Origin: CAVDHB01 sp963608705 | GTDB taxonomy: Bacteria > Bacteroidota > Bacteroidia > Bacteroidales > Bacteroidaceae | Assembly (NCBI GenBank): GCA_963608705.1 | Contig: CAVDHB010000069.1 | Span: 1 to 31,651, forward strand | DNA: 31,651 nucleotides | Direction: 5' to 3' | Part shown: piece by piece, positions 5,898-14,148 of the stretch | Layout: each line of letters opens with the position of its first letter | Position numbering within the stretch: the first letter of the stretch is position 1 | Notes under the pieces: generated by a model | Told to the model about the DNA's origin: nothing | Seen by the model: only the letters and a program-made list of their open reading frames with translations | Database searches by the model: none | Made by a program: the position numbers and the translations under genes

Positions 5898-7466
5898 TTA
5901 TTTATCAGCGATTATCCGCCACTCCCCTAATGTGTGCGCATCACTGTCGAAGTTGATGCCTACCTTTACTATGGGCAGACCGCACAGGCGGAAGCGTTCG
6001 GGATATTGTCTCAGGTCTATCTGGTTCATGGCCACGTCTGCACTCTTGTCAAGTTTCAGTTCTATCACATATAAGGTATGTGGCGCACGTAGCACGATAT
6101 CCACACGACCACGGGGTGTGCGAACCTCCACGTCGCAATAAATGCCTAACAAACTGAAGATCACATACAGCATCTGCTGGTAATGACCCTCGTAGTCCGT
6201 GTGGTCGCAATAGGGTACGGTAGACAAGAAAGTCTGCAACAAACGCAGTGCTCCGTCCATATCATCCTGCAACAAGGCTTTATACAGGCGAGCCACCGTG
6301 GTCAGGCCATCGCCTGTGTATCTATGGAGATAATTGGGAAGAAGGCTCTTCATCAGGCCGACACGAACCTCCTTGTTGGGGATGTCCAATGTGTAGAGGT
6401 CTATCGCGTCATCATAATCAGTTATCGTGACATATCCGCTTTGATAAAGCAAGGGGGTTATTTCCGTCATACGCTCTGTGGGTGCGTCAAAAGAAGACGC
6501 TACGGCATCTCTCGGTCCTATGGCTTGCGGCACGACATCATACTTCTGTAGCATCTCTATCAGATAGGTGGGAGTGCCGCTGCCGAACCAGTAGGAATTG
6601 AACTTGCCGTCAGATAAAGCGTTGAGAAAGCTGAAAGGATTGTATATGTCTGGTGATGGCCAGGTGAAATGATAGCCGTCGTAGTTCTCCTTCAGCCTTT
6701 CCATCGCCTCCTCTTTCGTCAGCCTCAGTCTTCCAGCGAACAACTCAAGGTCGAGATCCATCTGGCTGAGCATTTCATCTTCTGTTATACCGCAAATGGC
6801 GGCATACTCCCCGTCCATGCTGATGTTCTTGATATTGTTCAGCTCGCTGAAGATGCTCAGTTGGGAGAACTTGGTGATACCTGTGAGGAACACGAAACGC
6901 AAATAAGGGTCGCACCCTTTCAACGGGCTGTAGAAGTTACGCATCACGTCACGGAGTACGGGCAAATTCTTTTCCTCATGCACCACGTCAAGCAAAGGAG
7001 CGTCGTACTCGTCAATGAGAATCACCACTTTGCGGCCTGTCTTTTGATAGGCAGCCATAATAAGATTGGTCAGACGGTCATTTATCCCTTTAAGAGGAGC
7101 CATTATCCCATATTCCTCTTCCCGTCTTGACAACTGGTTGCCGAGGTATTCCTCCAAATGTCCCTTGTCCATGTGCTTGCCAAGGCTCATGTCGAAATGA
7201 AGCACGGGATATTCTGTCCAGTCTTTCTCCAACTTCTCTATAACCAAGCCCTTGAACAAATCCTTACGACCGGAGAAATAGCTGTGCAAAGTCGATGTAA
7301 GCAACGACTTGCCGAACCGTCTCGGACGGTTCAGAAAGATATACGAAGCGTCGGAGTGTGTCATGTGGTAGATATACTCCGTCTTATCTATATAAAGATA
7401 ATCCTCTTCCCGTATGTTTGAAAATGTCTGTATCCCTATCGGATAGCGTTTCCTCTGCTGTTCCAT
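5898..7466 (-). CDS. AAA-ATPase-like/PD-(D/E)XK family protein, copy B
   Basis: The product is about 522 aa. The N-terminal AAA-ATPase-like domain (RKRYPIGIQTF, IDKTEYIY) has a modified Walker A RPRRFGKS and Walker B KVVILIDEYDAP. The C-terminal nuclease-like domain has RGRVDIVLRAP followed by YVIELKLDKS, a D...ExK signature. This family is abundant in Bacteroidales, with several copies per genome and no settled role; defence, toxin-like or mobile functions are all possible. I chose the ATG at 7466, not 7535, because its upstream sequence (GCAGCAAT) and following codons match those of the paralogue at 9079. It is a tandem, mosaic duplicate of the adjacent copy and probably co-transcribed with it. 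Confidence 0.88.
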   Translation of the reverse strand: MEQQRKRYPIGIQTFSNIREEDYLYIDKTEYIYHMTHSDASYIFLNRPRRFGKSLLTSTLHSYFSGRKDLFKGLVIEKLEKDWTEYPVLHFDMSLGKHMDKGHLEEYLGNQLSRREEEYGIMAPLKGINDRLTNLIMAAYQKTGRKVVILIDEYDAPLLDVVHEEKNLPVLRDVMRNFYSPLKGCDPYLRFVFLTGITKFSQLSIFSELNNIKNISMDGEYAAICGITEDEMLSQMDLDLELFAGRLRLTKEEAMERLKENYDGYHFTWPSPDIYNPFSFLNALSDGKFNSYWFGSGTPTYLIEMLQKYDVVPQAIGPRDAVASSFDAPTERMTEITPLLYQSGYVTITDYDDAIDLYTLDIPNKEVRVGLMKSLLPNYLHRYTGDGLTTVARLYKALLQDDMDGALRLLQTFLSTVPYCDHTDYEGHYQQMLYVIFSLLGIYCDVEVRTPRGRVDIVLRAPHTLYVIELKLDKSADVAMNQIDLRQYPERFRLCGLPIVKVGINFDSDAHTLGEWRIIADK

Positions 7467-7507
7467 CATTGCTGCTAATATTTGGTGTAATAAAGAAGAC
7501 AACACGC

Positions 7508-9079
7508 TCAATTCTCCAAGGCACTTATCCGCCACTCACCTAACGTATGCGCATCACCATCAAAGTTGATGCCGACCTTTACAATAGGCAGACCGCACAG
7601 GCGGAAGCGTTCGGGGTATTGCCTCAGGTCTATCTGGTTCATGGCTACATCCGCACTCTTGTCGAGTTTCAGCTCTATCACATATAAGGTATGTGGCGCA
7701 CGTAGCACGATGTCCACACGTCCACGGGGAGTGCGAACCTCCACATCACAATAAAGCCCCAGAAGACTGAATATCACGTAAAGCATCTGCTGGTAATGAC
7801 CTTCGTAGTCCGTATGGTCGCAATAGGGTACTGTTGAAAGAAACGTCTGCAACCGCTCTAAAGCTCCATTCATGTCGTCCTCATACAATGCTTCCGCCAT
7901 GTCCACTATCGTATTCGTCGCTGTCAAGGTATCTGTAGTCACGTAGTAAGGTATTAAGCTCTTCATCAAGCCGATACGCACCTCTTTATTAGGAATGTCA
8001 AGCAAATACCTGTCAAAGACAGGGTTGCAGTCCTTTATAGTAAGGTATCCACTCTGATACATCAACGGAACAATGCTTGTCAGGCGTTCCGTTGGAGCGT
8101 CGAATTCCGTGGACATGGCCTTTTTCATTCCAATCTGTGAAGGAAGAACCTTATACTTCCTCAACATCTCTATCAAATAGGTGGGAGTGCCGCTGCCAAA
8201 CCAGTAGGAATTGAATTTGCCGTCAGATAAAGCGTTGAGAAGGCTGAAAGGATTGTATATGTCGGGAGACGGCCATGTGAAATGATAGCCGTCGTAGTTC
8301 TCTTTCAGCCTTTCCACCGCCTCCTCTTTCGTCAGCCTCAGTCTTCCGGCGAATAACTCAAGGTCGAGATCCATCTGACTGAGTATTTCATCTTCTGTTA
8401 TTCCACAGATGGCGGCATACTCCCCGTCCATGCTGATGTTCTTGATATTGTTCAGCTCGCTGAAGATGCTCAGTTGGGAGAACTTGGTGATACCTGTGAG
8501 GAACACGAAACGCAAATAAGGGTCGCAGCCTTTCAACGGGCTGTAGAAGTTACGCATCACGTCACGGAGCACGGGCAAATTCTTTTCCTCATGTACCACG
8601 TCAAGTAAGGGAGCGTCATACTCGTCAATGAGAATCACCACTTTGCGGCCTGTCTTTTGATAGGCAGTTTTTATAAGATTAGTCAGACGGTCGTTTAAGT
8701 CCACCGCCTTGTTCGATATGCCATATATGGCCTCGTTTTCATCCAACCGACTTCCGATATACCTCGTCAGCGCATCCTTATCCATGTGCTTGCCAAGGCT
8801 CATGTCGAAATGAAGCACAGGATATTCCGTCCAGTCTTTCTCCAACTTGTCAATAGCCAAGCCCTTGAACAAGTCCTTTCGACCGGAGAAATAGCTGTGC
8901 AAAGTCGATGTAAGCAACGACTTGCCGAACCGTCTTGGACGGCTAAGGAATATATACTTAGCGTCAGAGTGCGTCATGCGATAGACGTACTCTGTCTTGT
9001 CTATATAAAAGTAGTCTTCCTCCCTTATTTCCGAAAATGTCTGTATCCCTATCGGATAGCGTTTCCTCTGTCGTTCCAT
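7508..9079 (-). CDS. AAA-ATPase-like/PD-(D/E)XK family protein, copy A
   Basis: The 523-aa protein has the same architecture as copy B: RPRRFGKS Walker A, VVILIDEYDAP Walker B, a central LTGITKFSQLSIFSELNNI block, and a C-terminal VDIVL...IELKL nuclease-type motif. Large stretches are almost identical to copy B even in DNA sequence. Two segments, after LGKHMDK and between YLIEML and LQTFLS, differ strongly. This mosaic suggests gene conversion with diversification of exchangeable regions. It is preceded by its own promoter and followed 41 nt later by copy B. All expected motifs are present, so it looks intact. Confidence 0.9.
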   Translation of the reverse strand: MERQRKRYPIGIQTFSEIREEDYFYIDKTEYVYRMTHSDAKYIFLSRPRRFGKSLLTSTLHSYFSGRKDLFKGLAIDKLEKDWTEYPVLHFDMSLGKHMDKDALTRYIGSRLDENEAIYGISNKAVDLNDRLTNLIKTAYQKTGRKVVILIDEYDAPLLDVVHEEKNLPVLRDVMRNFYSPLKGCDPYLRFVFLTGITKFSQLSIFSELNNIKNISMDGEYAAICGITEDEILSQMDLDLELFAGRLRLTKEEAVERLKENYDGYHFTWPSPDIYNPFSLLNALSDGKFNSYWFGSGTPTYLIEMLRKYKVLPSQIGMKKAMSTEFDAPTERLTSIVPLMYQSGYLTIKDCNPVFDRYLLDIPNKEVRIGLMKSLIPYYVTTDTLTATNTIVDMAEALYEDDMNGALERLQTFLSTVPYCDHTDYEGHYQQMLYVIFSLLGLYCDVEVRTPRGRVDIVLRAPHTLYVIELKLDKSADVAMNQIDLRQYPERFRLCGLPIVKVGINFDGDAHTLGEWRISALEN

Positions 9080-9106
9080 GATTGCTGCTTACATTGGTTC
9101 ACATTG

Positions 9107-9137
9107 CGAAGATAATATTTTATTTTCAGATGTGCAA
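9107..9137 (-). promoter_or_regulatory. promoter of the tandem AAA-ATPase/nuclease genes
   Basis: On the minus strand TTG (9135-9137), 20 bp, TATCTTCG (9107-9114), one mismatch from the -7 consensus, lies 27 nt before the ATG at 9079. Confidence 0.55.
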
Positions 9138-9159
9138 GACAGCTTTTAATGAACATTCT

Positions 9160-9411
9160 TCAATCCTTCAAGATTCCCTTGTATGTCAGTTCCCAGAACA
9201 ACCCTGCGGTGAGTTCTGTTTCCGTGATTTCTACGTCATCTTCAACTACCTCCATTCCCAATGCGTCGTTTACTGGATGATAGGTTGCCAATGGGGCGAT
9301 GATGTTGTCTGAGCTGTCATATACCGAGCAGTTCATGTCAACCATTGGTGAGCAGTACTCCCAACGGCTGACAAGGCGTATATGCCGCCGCAATAACTCT
9401 GACACAGTCAT
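9160..9411 (-). CDS. hypothetical protein coupled to rtcB (83 aa)
   Basis: This small acidic protein (TVSELLRRHIRLVSRWEY at the start, then DDVEITETELTAGLFWEL) has no family I recognise. The ATG at 9411 starts 2 nt after the rtcB stop; an alternative GTG at 9417 would overlap it. Either way translation is coupled, and I infer a functional tie to RtcB, possibly as an accessory or regulatory subunit. Confidence 0.7.
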   Translation of the reverse strand: MTVSELLRRHIRLVSRWEYCSPMVDMNCSVYDSSDNIIAPLATYHPVNDALGMEVVEDDVEITETELTAGLFWELTYKGILKD

Positions 9412-9413
9412 AG

Positions 9414-10685
9414 TCACTTTGCCTTGAAGTTGAACACAGGTTTTATTACGGTCTCTATGGATGCCGTGTCTTTGATGTTGGCAATGATTTCGTCGGCTGG
9501 CTTATAGACCATAGGCGACTCGTCCTTGGTCTCCTCCACGACCGATTCGCTGTATATGCCCTGCATGGAGCATCGGTAGTCGCCCAAGTCTATTTGCTTG
9601 AACGCCTCGGCACGGCTCATCAACCTTCCTGCACCGTGAGGAGCGGAGAAGTTCCAGTCGGCATTACCTTTTCCTCGGCATATCAAGGAGCCGTCACGCA
9701 TATTCAAAGGAATGATGCAACGCTCACCTTCCCGGGCGGATATGGCACCCTTGCGGATGATGTTGTCCGCTCCAATATAATTATGTATGCTTTGGAAAGC
9801 TTCAGCCGAGAGTTCAGCATCCGTTTCTTTGACAACGCCCTGCTCACGGAGATGGTCAGCGATGAGTCCTGTTATCATACGGCGGTTTATCTGCGCCCAA
9901 CGCTGACAGAGGCGCATGTCGTGCAGATAGTCTTCACGCGACTGTCCTTCTACGTAACACAGGTCGGCAGGAATCTTTGGCGGACGCATCTTGAATGAGC
10001 TATGCAGCTTCCTGATTGCCTCTTGCAGCTCGTCTTTCCTGCCAGCAGCCTTGTATTCGGCAATCATTCGGTTCTGCTCCTCCATCAGCTCAGCCCATCC
10101 CGACTGGTTCTTCACGGCGAGTTTCTGGTATATCTGTGCCACCTGCTTACCGAGGTTGCGGCTACCTGTGTGTACTACGATGTATGCCAATCCGTCAGCG
10201 TCACGATCTATCTCGATAAAGTGGTTTCCGCCGCCAAGCGTGCCGATGGCCTTGTACAAACGCTTGTTCTCTTTCAGCTCACGGTAGCAGCGAAGGCTGA
10301 GCATCAGACTCTTCGCCTCTTTGTAGTCGTCCATGTACTTCTCAGGCACCAAGACATCCTTGTTCGTCCTTATGTCACGCCCCGAGGGAATGTGGGCAAG
10401 GATATATTCGTTCAGCTTGTGGAAGTCAATGTCGGCAGCGCACCTGAATGGCTGTACGTACATACCACAGCCTATGTCCACTCCCACAATGTTGGGTATC
10501 ACCTTGTCACCGAGGTCGCCAGTGAAACCGATGACACAGCCAGCCCCAGCGTGCACATCAGGCATAATCCTTATCTTGCTGTCGCTGAACGTATCCACAC
10601 TCACCAGCTGCTTAATCTGCTCAATGGCCGAGTTCTCCACGTCGTCCGTGAATATCCTCACGTCATGTCCTTCAATTGTTCTCAT
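9414..10685 (-). CDS. rtcB: RtcB-type RNA ligase
   Basis: RtcB is a GTP- and metal-dependent ligase joining 2',3'-cyclic phosphate (or 3'-phosphate) and 5'-OH RNA ends, acting in tRNA splicing or RNA repair. Visible signatures are IMPDVHAGAGCVIGFTG, GVDIGCGM with the metal-binding Cys, GGGNHFIEI, HTGSRNLGK, HNY, and FSAPHGAGR carrying the guanylylated His. The length (about 423 aa) suits compact bacterial RtcB. I prefer the ATG at 10685 over 10700: an AAAGGAAA ribosome-binding sequence sits just upstream of it and would otherwise be coding. It is translationally linked to the 83-aa gene, and its promoter carries the 39-bp element shared with the DIP1984 and glycosylase-like genes, suggesting induction by nucleic-acid damage. 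No RtcA or RtcR is present here. Confidence 0.95.
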   Translation of the reverse strand: MRTIEGHDVRIFTDDVENSAIEQIKQLVSVDTFSDSKIRIMPDVHAGAGCVIGFTGDLGDKVIPNIVGVDIGCGMYVQPFRCAADIDFHKLNEYILAHIPSGRDIRTNKDVLVPEKYMDDYKEAKSLMLSLRCYRELKENKRLYKAIGTLGGGNHFIEIDRDADGLAYIVVHTGSRNLGKQVAQIYQKLAVKNQSGWAELMEEQNRMIAEYKAAGRKDELQEAIRKLHSSFKMRPPKIPADLCYVEGQSREDYLHDMRLCQRWAQINRRMITGLIADHLREQGVVKETDAELSAEAFQSIHNYIGADNIIRKGAISAREGERCIIPLNMRDGSLICRGKGNADWNFSAPHGAGRLMSRAEAFKQIDLGDYRCSMQGIYSESVVEETKDESPMVYKPADEIIANIKDTASIETVIKPVFNFKAK

Positions 10686-10710
10686 ATTATTTCCTTTCAT
10701 TTATTCGACC

Positions 10711-10749
10711 GCAAAGATACAGGGTACATGTCTCAAAATGCAATACAAG
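10711..10749 (-). promoter_or_regulatory. promoter with shared operator, upstream of rtcB
   Basis: On the minus strand CTTGTA, exactly 24 bp, TATCTTTGC, with GCA and TGnnACA at the same spacer positions as the elements at 4961-4999 and 5852-5890. The -7 box ends 25 nt before the preferred rtcB ATG. Confidence 0.65.
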
Positions 10750-10850
10750 CAAAAAAATTATACAGAACTATGCGGACAATTCACCACATAATCCGCCATT
10801 CATTTTCAACTATTCTTCCACATTTCACCCAGCTTCTCAGTTTTTTTGTT

Positions 10851-10859
10851 TATCTTTGC
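10851..10859 (+). promoter_or_regulatory. -7 promoter element of the carboxynorspermidine dehydrogenase gene
   Basis: TATCTTTGC is a full match to the Bacteroidota -7 consensus, 37 nt before the ATG at 10897. The -33 region, in a T-rich tract, is weak. Transcription diverges from rtcB. Confidence 0.55.
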
Positions 10860-10896
10860 GATACCAAACTACAGAAACATAACAAGTGATCAAAAT

Positions 10897-12090
10897 ATGG
10901 GAAAAGTATTAGTCATTGGAGCTGGTGGCGTGGCCACAGTGGCCATAGTCAAAATGGCGAAGAACCCTGAGGTGTTCGAGCATATCCTCATCGCAAGCCG
11001 CACCAAGTCGAAATGTGATGCCATCGCAGAACGGATAGGTAACAAAAACGTGTCTACCGCACAAGTGGATGCGGACAACGTAGAGGAGCTGGTAAAGCTA
11101 ATCAACGGCTACAAGCCGGATTTGGTGGTGAACCTTGCGCTGCCTTATCAAGACCTGACCATCATGGACGCTTGTCTTGCCACGGGCGTGAGCTACCTGG
11201 ACACGGCCAACTACGAACCAAAAGACGTGGCACACTTCGAGTACAGTTGGCAATGGGCCTATAAGAAGCGTTTCGAGGACGCAGGACTGACCGCTATCCT
11301 CGGTTGCGGTTTCGACCCGGGCGTAAGCGGCATCTTTACGGCTTACGAGGCCAAGCACCATTTTGACGAGATACAGTATCTCGACATCGTGGACTGCAAC
11401 GCAGGCAACCACCACAAGGCGTTCGCCACAAACTTCAACCCGGAAATCAACATCCGTGAAATCACTCAGAAAGGCCGCTATTACGAAAACGGGAAGTGGG
11501 TGCAGACGGGTGCGTTAGAAATACATAAGCCACTCACCTATCCGAATATCGGACCAAGGGAGAGCTACCTGATGTACCACGAAGAGCTGGAAAGCCTTGT
11601 GAAGAACTATCCTTCCATCAAGCGGGCACGGTTCTGGATGACCTTCGGACAGGAATACCTTACCCACCTCCGAGTAATTCAGGAGATTGGCATGGCGAGC
11701 ATCAAACCTATCAAATACCAAGGCATAGACATCGTTCCGTTGCAGTTCCTCAAGGCCGTGCTGCCCAATCCGCAAGACCTTGGCGCAAACTACGAGGGAG
11801 AGACAAGTATCGGATGTCGTATTCGCGGTTTGCAAGACGGGAAAGAGAAAACAGTGTACATCTACAACAACTGCAGCCACCACGAGGCGTATCTCGAGAC
11901 AGGTATGCAAGGCGTGAGCTATACCACGGGAGTGCCGGCCATGATTGGTGCCATGATGTACTTGAAAGGTATTTGGAAACGTCCGGGCGTATGGAATGTG
12001 GAGAACTTCGACCCCGATCCCTTCATGGAACAACTGAACAAGCAGGGACTGCCCTGGCATGAGATATTCAACGAGGACTTGGAACTATAA
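10897..12090 (+). CDS. carboxynorspermidine dehydrogenase (saccharopine dehydrogenase family)
   Basis: The 397-aa cytosolic NAD(P)H enzyme would condense aspartate semialdehyde with a diamine to carboxy(nor)spermidine, the alternative spermidine pathway used by Bacteroidota; the partner decarboxylase is not in this window. The N-terminus has a Rossmann dinucleotide site, VLVIGAGGVATVA, and SRTKSKCDAIAE; ALPYQDLTIMDACL and the GCGFDPGVSGIF loop are typical of this subfamily. The start at 10897 is chosen because the longer reading would run through the promoter. The gene is followed by an inverted repeat and then bcp-recA-tatA. Lysine-pathway saccharopine dehydrogenase is less likely, given the sequence and phylum. 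Confidence 0.9.
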   Translation: MGKVLVIGAGGVATVAIVKMAKNPEVFEHILIASRTKSKCDAIAERIGNKNVSTAQVDADNVEELVKLINGYKPDLVVNLALPYQDLTIMDACLATGVSYLDTANYEPKDVAHFEYSWQWAYKKRFEDAGLTAILGCGFDPGVSGIFTAYEAKHHFDEIQYLDIVDCNAGNHHKAFATNFNPEINIREITQKGRYYENGKWVQTGALEIHKPLTYPNIGPRESYLMYHEELESLVKNYPSIKRARFWMTFGQEYLTHLRVIQEIGMASIKPIKYQGIDIVPLQFLKAVLPNPQDLGANYEGETSIGCRIRGLQDGKEKTVYIYNNCSHHEAYLETGMQGVSYTTGVPAMIGAMMYLKGIWKRPGVWNVENFDPDPFMEQLNKQGLPWHEIFNEDLEL

Positions 12091-12095
12091 TGAAT

Positions 12096-12158
12096 AATGT
12101 TTAGTGATTAGTGTTTAATGTTTAATTGGCTATCACTAAACATTAATCACTAAACATT
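12096..12158. repeat. 22-bp inverted repeat (intergenic hairpin)
   Basis: The arms at 12096-12117 and 12137-12158 are complementary with one mismatch, separated by 19 nt. Each arm contains AATGTTTAGTGATTA followed by a second, shorter TGTTTA. It may act as a transcript terminator or processing site between the dehydrogenase and bcp. A degenerate relative occurs near 14833-14907. Confidence 0.75.
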
Positions 12159-12173
12159 CAACACTGAAAAAAG

Positions 12174-12632
12174 ATGAACATAGGAGATAAAATACCTGAA
12201 ATATTGGGAGTAGACCAAAATGGAAAGGAAGTGAAAGCGAGCGATTTCGCCGGAAAGAAACTCGTCCTCTACTTTTATCCCAAAGACCTTACCTCCGGCT
12301 GCACAGCCGAGGCGTGCAGCTTCCGCGACCATTATGCGGAGTTGCAAGACAAAGGATATCAAGTGGTGGGCGTGAGCATCAACGACGAGAAGACGCACCA
12401 ACGCTTCATCGAGAAATACGAACTGCCCTTCCCACTCATAGCCGACACGGAGAAGAAATTAGTGGAGACGTTCGGCGTATGGGGCGAGAAGAAGATGTAT
12501 GGCAGAACGTACATGGGCACTTTCCGCACCACTTTCTTGATTGACGAAGAAGGAAAGGTGGAGAAAATCTTCCTACCCAAGCAAATCAAGACGAAAGAAC
12601 ACGCTACGCAAATCTTAAAAGCAATAGAATAA
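12174..12632 (+). CDS. bcp: thioredoxin-dependent thiol peroxidase (Bcp/PrxQ)
   Basis: The 152-aa peroxiredoxin reduces hydrogen and organic peroxides in the cytoplasm using thioredoxin. The motif YFYPKDLTSGCTAEACSFRD contains the peroxidatic Cys43 and resolving Cys48 in the C-x4-C spacing of the PrxQ class. The length is normal. Its stop overlaps the recA start as TAATG, so the two are translationally coupled, linking peroxide defence with recombination repair. Confidence 0.95.
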   Translation: MNIGDKIPEILGVDQNGKEVKASDFAGKKLVLYFYPKDLTSGCTAEACSFRDHYAELQDKGYQVVGVSINDEKTHQRFIEKYELPFPLIADTEKKLVETFGVWGEKKMYGRTYMGTFRTTFLIDEEGKVEKIFLPKQIKTKEHATQILKAIE

Positions 12633-13777
12633 TGGCAAAGAAAACAATAGACTCCAAGGCTACGGGAGGCAACGAAAAGCTGAAGGCACTTCAGGCAACC
12701 TTGGACAAGATACAGAAAAATTTCGGCAAAGGTTCCATCATGAAGATGGGTGAGGAACAAGTGGAGAATGTGGAAGTAATCCCCACGGGCTCCATCGGAC
12801 TGAACGCTGCTCTGGGGGTGGGAGGCTATCCCAAAGGACGTATCATCGAGATTTACGGTCCGGAGTCTTCCGGTAAAACCACATTGGCCATCCACGCTAT
12901 CGCCGAGGCGCAGAAGCAGGGAGGCATCGCAGCGTTCATCGACGCAGAACACGCCTTTGACCGTTTCTATGCGGCTCATCTGGGAGTGGATATCGATAAT
13001 CTGTATATTTCCCAACCAGACAGTGGTGAGCAGGCGTTGGAAATAGCAGACCAGCTTATCCGTTCTTCCGCTATCGACATCATTGTCATCGACTCTGTGG
13101 CGGCATTGACTCCCAAAGCGGAAATCGAAGGAGATATGGGCGACAACAAGGTAGGCTTGCAGGCACGGTTGATGTCTCAAGCACTGCGCAAGCTCACCGG
13201 CACCATCAGCAAGACCAACACCTGCTGCATCTTCATCAATCAGCTGCGTGAGAAAATCGGTGTAATGTTCGGTAACCCGGAGACCACTACCGGTGGTAAC
13301 GCCTTGAAATTCTACTCATCCGTGCGGCTTGACATCCGCCGTGCCTCTTCCATCAAGGATGGAGACGAGGTAATCGGCAACCATGTGCGGGTAAAAGTGG
13401 TGAAGAACAAGGTGGCTCCTCCGTTCCGCAAATGCGAGTTCGACATCCTCTTCGGAGAGGGTATCTCCAAGATTGGAGAGATCATCGACCTCGGCACTGA
13501 TTTGGACATCATCCAGAAGAGCGGCTCATGGTTCAGCTACAACGGCTCGAAGCTCGGACAAGGACGGGACGCAGTGAAGAAACTGTTGAAAGACAACGAA
13601 GAACTGGCTCAGGAGATTGAACAGAAAATCGGCGACATACTCTCTGACAAAAAGGGCGAGGAACTGATGGAGAAGAAAGCGGAGGAGAAAACGCAGTCAA
13701 CAGAAGAGAACGCACCGGAAGAAACACCGAAGGACAACACCCCGGAAGAAGGTGGCAATGAGTCTTTGTTTGAATAA
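12632..13777 (+). CDS. recA: recombinase RecA
   Basis: The 381-aa RecA carries out DNA strand exchange and filament formation in recombinational repair. Walker A is GPESSGKT (76-83). DIIVIDSVAALTPKAEIEG, the loop with QALRKLTGTISK, FINQLREKIGVMFGNPETTTGG and the DNA-binding loop region follow. It is longer than the Escherichia coli protein because of a Glu/Lys-rich low-complexity tail (from about residue 345), seen in other Bacteroidota. It starts on the last base of the bcp stop. tatA follows 5 nt after its stop, giving a bcp-recA-tatA unit. No LexA-type box is visible. Confidence 0.98.
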   Translation: MAKKTIDSKATGGNEKLKALQATLDKIQKNFGKGSIMKMGEEQVENVEVIPTGSIGLNAALGVGGYPKGRIIEIYGPESSGKTTLAIHAIAEAQKQGGIAAFIDAEHAFDRFYAAHLGVDIDNLYISQPDSGEQALEIADQLIRSSAIDIIVIDSVAALTPKAEIEGDMGDNKVGLQARLMSQALRKLTGTISKTNTCCIFINQLREKIGVMFGNPETTTGGNALKFYSSVRLDIRRASSIKDGDEVIGNHVRVKVVKNKVAPPFRKCEFDILFGEGISKIGEIIDLGTDLDIIQKSGSWFSYNGSKLGQGRDAVKKLLKDNEELAQEIEQKIGDILSDKKGEELMEKKAEEKTQSTEENAPEETPKDNTPEEGGNESLFE

Positions 13778-13782
13778 AAGAC

Positions 13783-14025
13783 ATGACTACACAATTAGCA
13801 TTCTTCAACCTTGGCGGTCCTGAAATATTCCTCATCGTTCTGGTAGTACTGCTGCTGTTCGGAGGGAAAAAGATACCCGAACTCATGAAAGGGCTGGGCA
13901 AAGGCGTGAAAAGCTTCAAGGACGGCATGAAAGATGTGGAAGACTCCCTAAAGGAAGACACTTCCGCACCAGCCAAAGAGACAAACAAGGAAAGCCAGAC
14001 GGCCAATTCCGAGAAGAAAGTATAA
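13783..14025 (+). CDS. tatA: Sec-independent translocase subunit TatA
   Basis: The 80-aa protein has the TatA/E plan: a short N-terminal region, GGPEIFLIVLVVLLLFGGKK (transmembrane helix with the hinge FGGKKIPEL), the amphipathic helix GLGKGVKSFKDGMKDVED, and a charged tail. It multimerises with TatC to move folded twin-arginine proteins across the inner membrane. tatC is not in the window. It is the last gene of the bcp-recA-tatA unit and is followed by a hairpin. Confidence 0.95.
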   Translation: MTTQLAFFNLGGPEIFLIVLVVLLLFGGKKIPELMKGLGKGVKSFKDGMKDVEDSLKEDTSAPAKETNKESQTANSEKKV

Positions 14026-14032
14026 ACTTGCC

Positions 14033-14062
14033 TCCCCGGAGAGATTCTCATCTCTGCGGGGA
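14033..14062 (+). terminator. hairpin after tatA
   Basis: TCCCCGGAGAGA and TCTCTGCGGGGA pair (one internal mismatch) around the loop TTCTCA. No long T-run follows, so it is a probable terminator or 3' stabiliser. Confidence 0.5.
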
Positions 14063-14148
14063 ATCTACTTTAACCAACTCCCCCTACACTCATACTGACT
14101 GTACGATGGAGAGAGAAGCTATACAACCTATATATAATAAGGTATAAA

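Noticed and set aside
7467..7535. Longer N-terminus of the AAA-ATPase/nuclease copy B
   Set aside because: The extra residues have no counterpart in copy A, they come from the end of the preceding gene and its spacer, and the conserved GCAGCAAT-plus-ATG context supports 7466.
10002..10889. A 295-codon plus-strand frame opposite rtcB
   Set aside because: It is antisense to rtcB, whose motifs are unambiguous, it runs through two promoters, and it has no recognisable domain.
12600..12660. LexA/SOS box upstream of recA
   Set aside because: recA starts on the last base of the bcp stop codon and no palindromic box was seen; the upstream sequence is bcp coding sequence.
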